Shown: piece after piece, positions 1 through 8,486 of the stretch
Position numbering within the stretch: position 1 is the stretch's first letter
Layout: each line of letters starts with the position of its first letter
DNA from: JAIVJM01 sp963816985
Lineage (GTDB): Bacteria > Acidobacteriota > Blastocatellia > Pyrinomonadales > Pyrinomonadaceae
Direction: 5' to 3'
Assembly: GCA_963816985.1 (NCBI GenBank)
Contig: CAWFMF010000004.1
Coordinates: 2,046,001 to 2,110,000 of the forward strand
Length of the DNA: 64,000 nt
Program-made: the position numbers and the translations under genes
Notes under the pieces: generated by a model
The model's input: the letters and a program-made list of their open reading frames with translations, nothing else
Databases searched by the model: none
Told to the model about the DNA's origin: nothing

Positions 1-438
1 ACCGGCGTGGCCGGGGTCTTGGTCAGTTACCTGACCTACCAGCCCGACCTCGCGCAAGGCGTGCTCGGCAGCTACCTCTTCAAGGTCAGCGACGCGCCCG
101 CCGCCGGGGCTTCCGTCTCGCTCTTCGGACTGGTCGGCGTACTCTTCGTCTTCGGCATCCGCTTCCGGGGCGAGCTGCCCGCCGGGTTCCGCCGCGCCTT
201 CGGCACGGGGATGCTGCCGATGATCGTCTTCAACTTGCTTATCGGCTACATGGCGCGCGACTTCATAGACAACTCGGCGCACCTCGGAGGCTTCGCCGCC
301 GGGGCTCTGCTCGCGCTCTTCGTCGGCTACAAGCGGCCCGGCGAGCGCGGCCCCGTCACCTACGCGTGGCACGTGCTTCAGGCCGCGAGCCTCTTGCTCG
401 TCGTCGTCTGCTTCACGCTCGCGGCGCTCAGTAAATGA
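1..438 (+). CDS. Rhomboid-family intramembrane serine protease, C-terminal part (5' end outside window)
   Basis: The frame is open from base 1, so the start lies upstream of the window. The visible protein is hydrophobic and has about four membrane segments. A GASVSLFGL stretch fits the rhomboid GxSx active-site loop, although the residue after Ser is Val rather than the usual Gly. A later NSAHLGGFAAG stretch carries the histidine of the Ser-His dyad in its typical GxxxG-like helix. Rhomboids cleave transmembrane segments of other membrane proteins in the bilayer. The substrate cannot be inferred. The gene ends 51 bases before the downstream dehydrogenase, whose own Shine-Dalgarno is clear, so co-transcription is possible. 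Confidence 0.8.
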   Translation, partial: TGVAGVLVSYLTYQPDLAQGVLGSYLFKVSDAPAAGASVSLFGLVGVLFVFGIRFRGELPAGFRRAFGTGMLPMIVFNLLIGYMARDFIDNSAHLGGFAAGALLALFVGYKRPGERGPVTYAWHVLQAASLLLVVVCFTLAALSK

Positions 439-489
439 CTTTCGCTATGCGTAATTTCGAAACCGCTCAGACAGGAGAACATTGAAAGT

Positions 490-1383
490 ATGGAGATCAG
501 GAAAGTGGGCGTGCTCGGCTGCGGCCTGATGGGTTCGGGCATCGCGCAGACCTGCGCCACCGCCGGGATGGAAGTCGTCGTCCGCGAAGTCTCGGACGAA
601 TTGTGCGAGCGCGGCTTCGCCGGGATAGACAAATCTCTGGCGAAGTTCGCCGAGAAGGGGACGATCACCGCCGAACAGCAGACCGAGATTCGGGGCCGCA
701 TGAGCGGCACGACCGAACTCAAAGACCTCGCCGACTGCGACCTCATCGTCGAGGCCATCATCGAGAACCTCGACATTAAACGAGAGACGTACAAGCGGCT
801 CGACGAGCTGTGCAAGCCCGAAACGGTCTTCGCCTCGAACACCTCATCGCTCTCGATTACGGAGATGATGACCTCGACCTCGCCGGAACGTCAGAAGCGC
901 TTCATCGGCCTCCACTTCTTCAACCCCGTGCCGCTGATGAAGCTCGTCGAGGTCGTCCGCACGATCCTGACGGACGAGGAGGTCTACGACTCGGCGGTCG
1001 AGTTCGGGCGCAAGCTCGGCAAAACGCCTGTGCGCGCCGACGACCGTTCCGGCTTCATCGTCAACCGCCTGCTCGTCCCGTACCTGCTGGATTCAATCCG
1101 CGCGCTCGAAGAGGGCGTCGGCTCCATCGTGGACATAGATAACGGGATGAAATTGGGGTGCGGCCACCCGATGGGGCCGCTCACTCTGCTCGACTTCGTC
1201 GGCCTCGACACGACCTACTACATCGCCGAGATCATGTTCAACGAGTTCCGCGAGCGCCGCTTCGCCCCGCCGCCGCTCCTCAAGCGCATGGTTCTGGCCG
1301 GGCTCTACGGTCGCAAGTCGGGCCGCGGCTTCTACGACTACACGGCGGACGCGCGCAACCCGACGCCGATGAAACTGACCTAA
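490..1383 (+). CDS. 3-hydroxybutyryl-CoA / 3-hydroxyacyl-CoA dehydrogenase
   Basis: The 297-residue protein has the normal length for the single-domain family (Hbd/PaaH type). It would oxidise L-3-hydroxyacyl-CoA to 3-ketoacyl-CoA with NAD(P)+ in fatty-acid or butyrate metabolism. The N-terminal Rossmann motif is G10-x-G12-x-x-G15. The NTSSLSI segment and catalytic His142 in GLHFFNP are present, followed by the C-terminal GFIVNR and GHPMGPLTLLDFVGLD segments. An AGGAG ribosome-binding site at 473-477 supports the ATG at 490. An enoyl-CoA hydratase follows about 160 bases downstream, the preceding step of the same cycle, but a strong hairpin separates the two. Confidence 0.93.
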   Translation: MEIRKVGVLGCGLMGSGIAQTCATAGMEVVVREVSDELCERGFAGIDKSLAKFAEKGTITAEQQTEIRGRMSGTTELKDLADCDLIVEAIIENLDIKRETYKRLDELCKPETVFASNTSSLSITEMMTSTSPERQKRFIGLHFFNPVPLMKLVEVVRTILTDEEVYDSAVEFGRKLGKTPVRADDRSGFIVNRLLVPYLLDSIRALEEGVGSIVDIDNGMKLGCGHPMGPLTLLDFVGLDTTYYIAEIMFNEFRERRFAPPPLLKRMVLAGLYGRKSGRGFYDYTADARNPTPMKLT

Positions 1384-1397
1384 GACGGACGACGAAC

Positions 1398-1492
1398 GCG
1401 GAATGACGGATGATGAAAGAGTCGCCATCTCGGATTTCAGATTTGAGATTTGAGATTTCAAATAGCGGCTCCTTCATCATCCGTCATTCCGC
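1398..1492. repeat. Palindromic element with heptad-repeat loop (element A)
   Basis: Perfect 20-bp inverted arms lie at 1398-1417 and 1473-1492 (gcggaatgacgg... on the left). The 55-bp loop holds tandem 7-mers of agatttg/agatttc type and ends in TTCAAATAGCGGCT (1457-1470). That 14-mer recurs at 9721 and 51155. The element lies between the dehydrogenase and hydratase genes. Confidence 0.8.
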
Positions 1493-1543
1493 TCCTTCAT
1501 CGTTCAACGGTTCTTCTTCCTATCCGTCAAAGCGCTTTCGGAC

Positions 1544-2323
1544 ATGAACCCGCAAATCATCTTTGAAGAGCGTAGTCCCTTCGCGCGCGTGCTCCTCAAC
1601 CGGCCCGCGAAGCGCAACGCGCTGACGCGCGGGATGCTCGAACGCCTCGCGGAAATCTTCGCGGGCGTCGCCGCGCGGAGGGATTTGCGCGCCGTGATTT
1701 TGAGCGGCGAGGGGCGAGACTTCTGCGCCGGGACGGACATCGAGGAGCTTGCGGGGCTCGACGAAGAGGGCGCGCGGCGCAAGAGCCGGCAAGGGCAGGA
1801 GGTCTGCGAACTCGTCGAGGCGTGCGGCACGCCCGTCATCGCCGCCGTAGCGGGCGCGGCTGCGGGCGGCGGCTGCGAGCTGGCGCTCGCCTGTCATCTG
1901 CGGGTCGTCGCGGAGGACGCGCGCTTCAGTCTGCCGGAGACACGGCTCGGCGTCATCCCCGCCTACGGCGGCACGCAGAGGCTCGCGCGCGCCGTGGGTC
2001 AGGGCCGCGCACTCTCGGCGATGCTCGCGGGCGAAGAGATACGCGCCGTCGAAGCCCTGCGCCTCGGCCTCGTCAACCGCGTCGTCGCGCCCGAAGAACT
2101 TTTGCGCGAGTCGGAGGCGCTCGCCCGCACCATCGCCGAAGTCTCCGCGCCGCTCGCCGCGCGCGCCTGCCTCGAAGCCGTCACGCGCGGCACGCGGCTC
2201 CCCCTCGAAGAGGGCCTCGAACTCGAAGCCGAACTCTTCGCCCGCCTCTTCTCGACCGAAGACGTGCGCGAAGGCACGCGCGCCTTCCTCGAAAAACGCC
2301 AGCCCGCCTTTAAAGGCAAATGA
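1544..2323 (+). CDS. Enoyl-CoA hydratase/isomerase (crotonase family)
   Basis: At 259 residues it has standard crotonase length. It would hydrate trans-2-enoyl-CoA to 3-hydroxyacyl-CoA, feeding the dehydrogenase encoded upstream. The oxyanion-hole segment CAGTDIEEL is near residue 65. Both classical catalytic glutamates are visible, in GGGCELALAC and in LPETRLGVIPAYGGTQ. Close crotonases with other reactions share this fold, so the exact substrate is open. No strong ribosome-binding site is visible before the ATG. The stop codon (2321-2323) lies inside the left arm of the next palindromic element. Confidence 0.9.
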   Translation: MNPQIIFEERSPFARVLLNRPAKRNALTRGMLERLAEIFAGVAARRDLRAVILSGEGRDFCAGTDIEELAGLDEEGARRKSRQGQEVCELVEACGTPVIAAVAGAAAGGGCELALACHLRVVAEDARFSLPETRLGVIPAYGGTQRLARAVGQGRALSAMLAGEEIRAVEALRLGLVNRVVAPEELLRESEALARTIAEVSAPLAARACLEAVTRGTRLPLEEGLELEAELFARLFSTEDVREGTRAFLEKRQPAFKGK

Positions 2324-2460
2324 TGAATGCGGAATGATGAATGATGAATGAAAGACAGTTATCAGTTTTGAGTTTTCAGTTTTCAGATAAGACCAGAACT
2401 GAAAACCGTCTACTGAAAACTTCCGGCAATTCCGCATTCATCATTCCGCATTCATCATTT
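2318..2460. repeat. Palindromic heptad element (element B)
   Basis: Perfect 26-bp inverted arms lie at 2318-2343 and 2435-2460. The arms are built of gaatgat-type 7-mers. The interior carries a second heptad family (cagtttt units, 2357-2385) facing gaaaac copies at about 2401-2420, so it is a nested hairpin. The hydratase stop codon is in the left arm. Confidence 0.8.
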
Positions 2461-2483
2461 GGTCTGCATTTGCGCTTCCTCGC

Positions 2484-2512
2484 TTGTCACCCGTCACCGT
2501 CTTTTCTATACT
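2484..2512 (+). promoter_or_regulatory. Candidate sigma-70-type promoter of ribH-nusB
   Basis: TTGTCA at 2484-2489 and TATACT at 2507-2512 are separated by exactly 17 bases. They lie about 50 bases before the ribH start and just after element B. The match to the -35/-10 consensus is good, but promoter consensus in this phylum is poorly known. Confidence 0.45.
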
Positions 2513-2559
2513 GAGGCAGAACTTAACTCTCAAACGATTCGGAGCCGTCTGAAAAGACC

Positions 2560-3040
2560 TTGCAGCCTGTCACACATCAAGGACGCCTGAACGCCGGAGG
2601 ATTCCGGTTCGCGATCATTTCGAGTCGTTGGAACGACTTCCTGACGGCGCGGCTGGTCGAGGGTGCGCTCGACGCGCTCGAACGCCTCGGCGCGGACGAG
2701 GGCGCGGTCGAGCACTTCCGCGTGCCCGGCTCGTTCGAGATTCCGCTGCTCGCTTTAAGGCTCGCCGAGTCCGAGAAGTTCGACGCCGTCATCTGTCTCG
2801 GCACGGTCATCCGCGGGCGAGACGCCGCACTTCGAGTACGTCGCGGGCGAGGTCACAAAGGGCATCGCGCACGCGGCGATGGAGACGGGCGTCCCCGTCC
2901 TTTACGGCATCGTCACCGCCGACACGCTCGAACAGGCGATTGACCGCGCGGGCGTGAAGGCGGGCAACAAGGGGTTCGAGGCCGCGATGTCGGCGGTCGA
3001 GTTGGTCAATCTTTATAAGTCGGTGATAAGTGATGAGTGA
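2560..3040 (+). CDS. ribH: 6,7-dimethyl-8-ribityllumazine synthase (frameshift-interrupted)
   Basis: Lumazine synthase joins 3,4-dihydroxy-2-butanone-4-phosphate to the ribityl-aminouracil in riboflavin synthesis. The first half (FAIISSRWNDFLTARLVEGA, then VPGSFEIPLLAL and AVICLGTVIRG) is in one frame. The second half (ETPHFEYVAGEVTKGIAHAA, then TGVPVLYGIVTADTLEQA) is in the next. One extra G in the GGG at 2815-2817 explains the shift. Removing it gives 159 residues, the family norm. The start is taken as TTG 2560. The stop (3038-3040) lies in the next heptad repeat. As a single intact riboflavin gene would be expected, a consensus error is likelier than a true pseudogene. The ribH-nusB order is common in bacteria. 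Confidence 0.88.
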
Positions 3041-3104
3041 TAAGTGATAAGAGAAGACAGCTTCTTGCTTATCACTCATCACTCATCACTTATCACTTAT
3101 CACT
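3023..3104. repeat. Palindromic heptad element (element C)
   Basis: The left side has four tandem gtgataa/gtgatga 7-mers (3023-3051). The right side has five complementary units (3068-3104). The perfectly pairing core is 15 bp. It fills the whole ribH-nusB spacer: the ribH stop is inside it and the nusB ribosome-binding region begins directly after it. Confidence 0.75.
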
Positions 3105-3113
3105 GGGGTGTAT

Positions 3114-3665
3114 ATGGGTTTGCGTCGTAAGGCGCGCGAGTGCGCCTTGCAAATGCTCTTTGCCGCTGACGTAACTGGTGCGGGCCGTGCCGGGGATGAC
3201 GACTCGGCGCGCGCCGACAAGCTGGTCAACGCCTACTGGGACGAACTCGGCGACCCGGAAATGGACGAGGCGGCGCGCGAGTTCGCGACGCGGCTGGCCG
3301 TGGGGGCGCTCGCGCACTCGGAGGAGTTGGACGAGCGCATCCGCTCGCGCGCCGAGCACTGGCGCATCGCGCGGATGGCGGTCGTTGACCGCAACGTGCT
3401 GCGCCTCGCCGTCTACGAGTTCCTCCACGAGCCGACGCCGCGCACCGTCGCCATCAACGAGGCGCTGGAGATCGCCCGCCGCTTCTCGACCTACGAGGCC
3501 ACGCAGTTCATCAACGGCATCCTCGACGCCATCAAACGCGACCTCGACAAAGAACGACCGCAGGGCGACGTCGCCCCGCACCCGGACGACGACGCCCCGC
3601 CACCGGAAGAGGAGGGCGGCCCGCCCGCCGACGACGGCGGCGAGAAGATTGCTTCCGCGCAGTAA
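3114..3665 (+). CDS. nusB: Transcription antitermination / rRNA processing factor NusB
   Basis: The protein has an all-helical NusB core of about 140 residues: MGLRRKARECALQMLF at the N-terminus, then DRNVLRLAVYEFL and AINEALEIARRFSTYEATQFINGILDAI. NusB binds boxA RNA with NusE (S10) and promotes rRNA transcription antitermination. An acidic, proline-rich tail of about 35 residues follows the core and is not usual in the family. ATG 3114 is chosen, with a GGGG sequence upstream; an in-frame GTG at 3108 is the alternative. The stop lies in the left arm of the next palindrome. It is likely co-transcribed with ribH. Confidence 0.92.
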   Translation: MGLRRKARECALQMLFAADVTGAGRAGDDDSARADKLVNAYWDELGDPEMDEAAREFATRLAVGALAHSEELDERIRSRAEHWRIARMAVVDRNVLRLAVYEFLHEPTPRTVAINEALEIARRFSTYEATQFINGILDAIKRDLDKERPQGDVAPHPDDDAPPPEEEGGPPADDGGEKIASAQ

Positions 3666-3819
3666 ACAGTTTTCGGGCGGACAGTTTTCGGGTGGACAGT
3701 TTTCAGTAGGCGGTTTTCAGTTTTCAGTTGTAGGCTAATGGGCGGCGCGTCTCCGTGAAGGTGGGAGACGCGCCGCCTAAAGTTTTCTACTGAAAACTAA
3801 AAACTGAAAACTGTTTACT
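3661..3819. repeat. Palindromic heptad element with internal GC hairpin (element D)
   Basis: Perfect 14-bp outer arms (3661-3674 and 3806-3819) surround cagtttt-type repeats and a strong central hairpin at 3741-3777. The nusB stop is in the left arm, and cheA starts 9 bases after the right arm. Confidence 0.75.
3741..3777 (+). terminator. Strong GC hairpin between nusB and cheA, terminator-like
   Basis: A perfect 14-bp stem (3741-3754 with 3764-3777, ggcggcgcgtctcc on the left) has a 9-base loop. It is followed by taaagttttc, a weak T-rich run. It could end ribH-nusB transcription. It sits in the centre of element D. Confidence 0.5.
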
Positions 3820-3827
3820 GCCTCCCG

Positions 3828-5906
3828 ATGGACGACCAACTGCTCCGAGAGTTTCTGGCCGAGGCCGAAGACCTCATCGAGGCGCTCTACGGCGACCTTG
3901 CGTTGCTGCGTGAGCGGCGCGGCGAGGGGCGCGCGCGCCGAGAGTTGGTCGGTCGCATCTTCCGCCACGTCCACACCATCAAGGGCTCAGCCGCCGCCGC
4001 CGGTCTCGAATCCGCGAGTGGCCTCGCGCACGAGTTCGAGACGCTGCTCGATGCCGTCCGCATGGGCCGCGTCGCCGTCGGCGATGAGGTGCTTGAAGCG
4101 TTTGAGGAGGCCGTCGGGGCTGTCTCCGCCGAGTTGAGTGCCGCCGCGCGCGGGGGCCGCGCCGAGGAGCCGCCGCGCGGGCTCGCCGAGCGTCTGCGCC
4201 GTCTCGCCGCCGCCGGGGCGGAAGACGCGTTGAAGGTTAAGGCGGAGGCCGAGGACGGCTTGCCTTCGGAGATCGCGCGGTCGTTCAGCGAGTACGAGCG
4301 GCAGCGTCTGCGCGAGGCGGTGGGCGAGGGCGCGCACCTCTTCGTCGTCGCCGTGGACTTCGACCTCATGACCTTCGACGAGCAGTTCCGCGCCTTGAGC
4401 GAAACCTTAGGCGAGCGCGGCGAGGTCATCTCGACGATGCCCGGCGCGCTGGCGGGCTCGCCCGAACGCGTCGGCTTCCGCATCGTCTACGCGACCGACG
4501 AGACGCGCTCGGAGGCCGCCGCGCGCGTCGCCCCGTTCGGCGCGGTGTTGGTCGAAGACGAAGGAGCGGCCCACGGAAATGTCTCCGCGCCGGAAGAGTC
4601 GGAAGGGTCGGAGAAGGCGCATGAAGAGGACGCGGCGGGGCCGGGATTTTCCACGGATACGGACGCGCTCCGTCCCTCGGCGTCTTCTTTGACGATGCTC
4701 GTGCGCGTGCCGCTCGACGAGTTGGACGAACTGATTTCGGCGACGCACGAGTTGTTCACGGACACGGTCGGCGTCTTCGACCTCGCGCTCGCGGGCGAGC
4801 TGAGTCGAGCCGAAAGAACCGAGTTGGAAATCCGCGCGCCGCGCATCCGGCGTCGCTTCTTCGAACTCGAAGAGAGACTCATCGAGCTGCGCATGGTTCC
4901 CGTGAGGGCGACGCTCGAACGCGCCGCGCGCGCGGGGCAGACGGTCGCGCGCGCGGCGGGCAAAGAGGTTGACTTCGAGATCGAGGGCGGCGAGGTGCGG
5001 CTCGACAAGTCGCTCGCCGAGGGCGTGGCCGACCCGCTCCTTCATCTTCTGCGCAACGCCGTGGGCCACGGCATCGAGTCGCGCGCCGAGCGCGAGGCGG
5101 CGGGCAAGCCTGCGCGCGGTCGCGTCCGGCTCGAAGCCAACGCCGAGGGCAGTCGTGTCAGTCTGCGCGTCACCGACGACGGGCGCGGCATTGACCCGGA
5201 GCGCGTCGCGCGCGCGGCCACCGAGCGCGGCATCATCGGCGCGGACGCGCGGCTCACCGAGCAGCAGGCTTTGCGCCTCATCTTCCGACCGGGATTTTCG
5301 ACCGCCTCGGAGTTGTCAACCGTGTCGGGGCGAGGCGTCGGCCTCGACGTGGTCGAACAGATGGTCGAGCGCGCGGGCGGGGAGCTGCGCGTGTGGAGCC
5401 GACGGGGCGAGGGCACGACCTTCGAGATGCGCCTGCCGACGACGCTCGCGCTCGTCCCTTCGCTCGTCGTCCGCTCGGCGGGCCACCGCTACTGCGTGGA
5501 CGCGCGCCACGTCGTCGAGGCCGGTTACGTCGAGCGCGCGGAGGTGTCGAACGGCGCGGGCGCGTCGCACCCTTCGGTGCGCTGGCGCGGCGAGAGTCTG
5601 CCGCTCGTGCGTCTGCGCTTGCTGCTCGCGCAAGGCGAGGCGGGCGAAGACGGCCCGGATGATGTTGAGAGGATTGCGGTCGTCATCTCGCGCGTCGGCG
5701 GGGGCGAGTCGGGGGACGAGGGCGGTGGCAAGGAGCGGCGCGCGGCGGTCGTCGTGGACGGCTGGGACGGCCACAGCGAAGTGCTCGTGCGCGGCCTCGG
5801 ACGCCACGGCACGCGCTGGCGCGGCATCAGCGGCGCGACCGAGCTGCGCGACGGCACGGTCGCCCTCATGCTCGACCTGCCGCGCATGTTGGAGGCGGAG
5901 CTTTAG
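3828..5906 (+). CDS. cheA: CheA-type chemotaxis/signalling histidine kinase (orphan)
   Basis: The 692-residue protein has CheA architecture. An Hpt domain (about 1-110) carries phospho-acceptor His49 in HVHTIKGSAAA. A variable region follows (about 150-270), then a dimerisation domain (about 290-360), a HATPase with DDGRGID and GRGVGLDVV (about 365-545), and a C-terminal CheW-like domain (about 550-692). It would autophosphorylate and pass phosphate to CheY/CheB-like partners. The N-box reads LRNAVGHGIE, with Gly413 where the family normally has Asp. No CheW, CheY, CheR or receptor gene is adjacent, so it may serve a non-flagellar pathway or a distant cluster. No Shine-Dalgarno precedes the ATG, which abuts element D. 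The TAG stop is followed directly by element E. Confidence 0.88.
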   Translation: MDDQLLREFLAEAEDLIEALYGDLALLRERRGEGRARRELVGRIFRHVHTIKGSAAAAGLESASGLAHEFETLLDAVRMGRVAVGDEVLEAFEEAVGAVSAELSAAARGGRAEEPPRGLAERLRRLAAAGAEDALKVKAEAEDGLPSEIARSFSEYERQRLREAVGEGAHLFVVAVDFDLMTFDEQFRALSETLGERGEVISTMPGALAGSPERVGFRIVYATDETRSEAAARVAPFGAVLVEDEGAAHGNVSAPEESEGSEKAHEEDAAGPGFSTDTDALRPSASSLTMLVRVPLDELDELISATHELFTDTVGVFDLALAGELSRAERTELEIRAPRIRRRFFELEERLIELRMVPVRATLERAARAGQTVARAAGKEVDFEIEGGEVRLDKSLAEGVADPLLHLLRNAVGHGIESRAEREAAGKPARGRVRLEANAEGSRVSLRVTDDGRGIDPERVARAATERGIIGADARLTEQQALRLIFRPGFSTASELSTVSGRGVGLDVVEQMVERAGGELRVWSRRGEGTTFEMRLPTTLALVPSLVVRSAGHRYCVDARHVVEAGYVERAEVSNGAGASHPSVRWRGESLPLVRLRLLLAQGEAGEDGPDDVERIAVVISRVGGGESGDEGGGKERRAAVVVDGWDGHSEVLVRGLGRHGTRWRGISGATELRDGTVALMLDLPRMLEAEL

Positions 5907-5993
5907 AAGGCAAAAGTAAAAAGGCAAAAGGCAAAAGTGAAGAAGGTCAACCCCTCCTCACTTTTGCCTTTTGCCTTTTTACTTTTGCCTTCT
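5905..5993. repeat. Palindromic heptad element (element E)
   Basis: Perfect 36-bp inverted arms lie at 5905-5940 and 5958-5993 with a 17-base loop. The arms are tandem aaaggca/aaagtaa 7-mers. It lies between convergent cheA and the outer-membrane protein gene, starting on the cheA stop codon, and could also act as a bidirectional terminator. The same heptad family recurs at 45350 and 45854. Confidence 0.85.
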
Positions 5994-6011
5994 ATGACGG
6001 TCGGCGTCTTT

Positions 6012-6617
6012 TTAGCGGAAGACGATGCCGATGCCGACGCGGAAGTTGTGCTGCATCTCGCCGCCGAGGCGGGTCGGGTTGTAGTCGAACTGGACGGCGC
6101 GGAAGTCCACGCGGTCGTTGATGCGGAAGTCGAGACCGCCGCCGATGATGCCGGAGAAGCCGGTCTCGCTCTCGTCGAAGTCGAAGACGTTGGCCGTGTC
6201 GTTGACGCTCACCGTGGCGCGGGCGACGCCCGCCATGAGGTGGGCGAAGGGCCGCACCTTCGTCTCCTTCGCGTTGTCCTTGAACTGGACGCCGGCGACG
6301 AAGTTGTGGAGGTCGGATTTGATGTCAACGCCGGGCAGCGTCGAGTCGTTGAACGACTTGCGGTGGAACGCGTAGTCGCCCTTGAGGCCGACGTAGCGGC
6401 TGATGTTGCCCGCGACCGAAGCGTTGAAGCCGTTGAAGCCCTCGCGCTCGTCGAGGATGTCGTCAATGTCCTCGTCGCCGTCGCTGATGCCGGTGTCCAC
6501 ACGGTTGTGCGAGAAGCCGACGAAGACGTCAACCTTGTTGTAGTCGTCAGAGGTCTGCGCGAACGTGAAGGGCGCAGCGCAGGCGATGAGGATCGCCATC
6601 ATAAAAATCTTACGCAT
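6012..6617 (-). CDS. Outer-membrane beta-barrel protein (OmpA/OmpW-like porin fold)
   Basis: The 201-residue protein has a clear Sec signal peptide (MRKIFMMAILIACAAPFTFA, cleaved before QTSDD). The rest alternates short beta strands rich in aromatic and Gly residues: YNKVDVFVGFSHN, YVGLKGDYAFHRK, LHNFVAGVQFKDN, FSGIIGGGLDFRIN. It ends in FRVGIGIVFR, the aromatic-terminated last strand recognised by the Bam machinery. An eight-stranded barrel is the likely fold. A specific function cannot be assigned. AGGAAA lies 5 bases before the ATG. A candidate promoter is upstream at 6660-6687. Confidence 0.82.
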   Translation of the reverse strand: MRKIFMMAILIACAAPFTFAQTSDDYNKVDVFVGFSHNRVDTGISDGDEDIDDILDEREGFNGFNASVAGNISRYVGLKGDYAFHRKSFNDSTLPGVDIKSDLHNFVAGVQFKDNAKETKVRPFAHLMAGVARATVSVNDTANVFDFDESETGFSGIIGGGLDFRINDRVDFRAVQFDYNPTRLGGEMQHNFRVGIGIVFR

Positions 6618-7038
6618 TGTATTTCCTGTGTCCTTTCCAGATGGAAAATTGCTGAAGTTGGTATTGCGTGACGTTAATAGATGTCAACGCATACTTGCGG
6701 AGTTGCCCGTTTAAATCTTTCGAACTCCTCACGAAAATCTCACCGCTCAGAGTCTCGCCGAAACACCGGTCGCGCGCCGACGGAGTTGTGACACTTCCGT
6801 CATTGACACACCCTCGGCCCGCCGAGAAACCCTTGCGAACTCAAAGAAACATCCATCAGCATTTGTAGCTGTTGGACGCGATAACTATAAGCAATGTGAG
6901 TGCCAGAAGTATGGAGAGGCTGGCTCGGCGCGCAAGTCTAGCGGAGACCGAAACTTGCGCCGGAGGGGCGGGAAATGCTTGGTGCAATGACCATCCGACA
7001 GGTGCAATGTCGGACGCGTAAATCCGAAATAATGGATT
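6618..7038. other. Intergenic region of 421 bases, AT-richer, no gene seen
   Basis: No plausible coding frame or RNA gene was recognised. On the minus strand, TTGACA (plus positions 6682-6687) and AATACC (6660-6665) are 16 bases apart and could form the promoter of the outer-membrane protein. Nothing comparable was seen for the amidase side, where only the 3' end of the gene faces this gap. Confidence 0.5.
6660..6687 (-). promoter_or_regulatory. Candidate promoter of the outer-membrane barrel gene
   Basis: TTGACA (complement of 6682-6687) and AATACC (complement of 6660-6665) have a 16-base spacer. The -35 is a perfect match and the -10 is weak. It lies 43 bases upstream of the start codon. 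Confidence 0.35.
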
Positions 7039-8475
7039 TCAGGCGGAAGACATTTGCGGCGGCGTCCGCTTGTGCCAGTCGGTCGCAGACTGGTAGGCGG
7101 AGGCCAGCTCGATAAGAGTTGATTCGCCCCACGCGGGCGCGACGAACTGGACGCCGGTCGGGAGTCCGTTCTGTCCGAAACCGTTCACAACGGAGATGGC
7201 CGGGACGCCGACGAGATTGCTCGCGCCGATGGGAGTGGAAGCCGTAATGCCGGGATACGCCTGGTCGAAAGTCTTGGCGACGGGGTAGGCGACCGTCGCG
7301 CGCGAGGGCGCGACGAGCGCGTCGTACTTCTTGAACATCTCGGCCCACGCGCGCCGCATCGGGACGCGCAGGCGCATCGCGTGGAGGTAGTCCACGGCGG
7401 TGACGAGCGAGGCCGAGAAGCCGCCCAAGCGGCCTTCGGGCGAGGCCAGCTCTTTGACGCGCCCCGACTCGATGAGTTCGCGGAAGGCGCTCGCGCCCTC
7501 GGCGTCAACGATGGTTCCCACCGCCGGGCCGTAAGGGAAGTCGGGCAGCGGCACGTCCATCTCGACGTGCGCAGTGCGTCGCAGCGCTTCGAGCGTCTTG
7601 AGGAAGTTGTCCCGCACTTCGGTCTGCGCCTTCTCGTAAGAGTCCTTCAAGACGGCGAGGCGGAGTTTCTTCGTGCCGCGTCGAGGGTTAAGGAGCGCGC
7701 CCGTCGCCGAGTATCGAGGGAGCGCGTCGGACGCGCGCGAGGTCGGGTCGAGCGGGTCTCGGCCCGCGATGGCGGCGAGCACGAGCCCGCAGTCGTGCGC
7801 CGTGCGGCACATCGGGCCGAGCTTGTCGAGCGTCCAGCAGAGGGCCATCGCGCCGTGACGCGAGACCGCGCCGTAAGTGGGACGCAGGCCCGCGACGCCG
7901 CAGAAGGCGGCGGGCGTGATGATGGAGCCCGAAGTCTCGGAGCCGATGGCGAAAGCGACGCATCCGGCGGCGACCGCCGCGCCCGGCCCCGAAGACGAGC
8001 CGCCGCTCCAGAAGTCCGTGTTCCACGGCGTGCGGCACGCGCCCGTCAAACTCGCGTCCGCCTGGTTGTAGCCCATGCCGCCCGCCAGCTCCACCATCGA
8101 GAGCTTGGCGACGAGCACCGCGCCCGCCTCGCGCAAGCGGCGGATGACGGTCGCGTCGAAGTCGAAGCGCTGATCCTTGTAGGGCGCGGCCCCCCAAGTG
8201 GTCTTCGCCTCGCGCGTGGCGAGGAGGTCTTTCGCGCCGTAGGGGACGCCGTGCAGAGGGCCTCGGTACTTGCCGCGCTTAATCTCGCGCTCGGCCTCGC
8301 GCGCCTCGCGCATGGCGGGCTCGCGCATGACGGTCGCCACCGCGCCGAGTCTCTTGCCGATTGTTTCGAGCCGTGCGAGATAACCTTCGGCAAGCTCGAC
8401 GGGCGAGACGCGGCGCGCGCGTATTTGCGCGGCGAGTTCGCTGACGGATGAGAAGAAGATTTCGTCGGGGAGCAT
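7039..8475 (-). CDS. Amidase (amidase-signature family, GatA-like)
   Basis: This is an amidase-signature enzyme of about 478 residues that would hydrolyse a C-N amide bond. The Ser-cisSer-Lys triad is visible: Lys in GVPYGAKDLLATRE, the cis-Ser in GGSSSGPGAAVAAG, and the nucleophile Ser in ETSGSIITPAAFCG. GatA homology is clear, but no gatB or gatC is nearby, so a role in tRNA amidation is unlikely. ATG 8475 is chosen because GAGG lies about 9 bases upstream; an in-frame GTG at 8490 overlaps the upstream gene by 4 bases. It is the last gene of a three-gene minus-strand operon with a Tat-leader protein and an acetyltransferase. Confidence 0.88.
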   Translation of the reverse strand: MLPDEIFFSSVSELAAQIRARRVSPVELAEGYLARLETIGKRLGAVATVMREPAMREAREAEREIKRGKYRGPLHGVPYGAKDLLATREAKTTWGAAPYKDQRFDFDATVIRRLREAGAVLVAKLSMVELAGGMGYNQADASLTGACRTPWNTDFWSGGSSSGPGAAVAAGCVAFAIGSETSGSIITPAAFCGVAGLRPTYGAVSRHGAMALCWTLDKLGPMCRTAHDCGLVLAAIAGRDPLDPTSRASDALPRYSATGALLNPRRGTKKLRLAVLKDSYEKAQTEVRDNFLKTLEALRRTAHVEMDVPLPDFPYGPAVGTIVDAEGASAFRELIESGRVKELASPEGRLGGFSASLVTAVDYLHAMRLRVPMRRAWAEMFKKYDALVAPSRATVAYPVAKTFDQAYPGITASTPIGASNLVGVPAISVVNGFGQNGLPTGVQFVAPAWGESTLIELASAYQSATDWHKRTPPQMSSA

Positions 8476-8486
8476 TCGTTGAAGCC

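Noticed and set aside
2324..2559. FMN riboswitch upstream of ribH
   Set aside because: The region holds a heptad palindrome and a promoter-like pair; no RFN-element conserved blocks were recognised.
7381..8451. 356-residue plus-strand open frame opposite the amidase
   Set aside because: It is an antisense shadow typical of high-GC coding DNA; the amidase frame carries all catalytic motifs.
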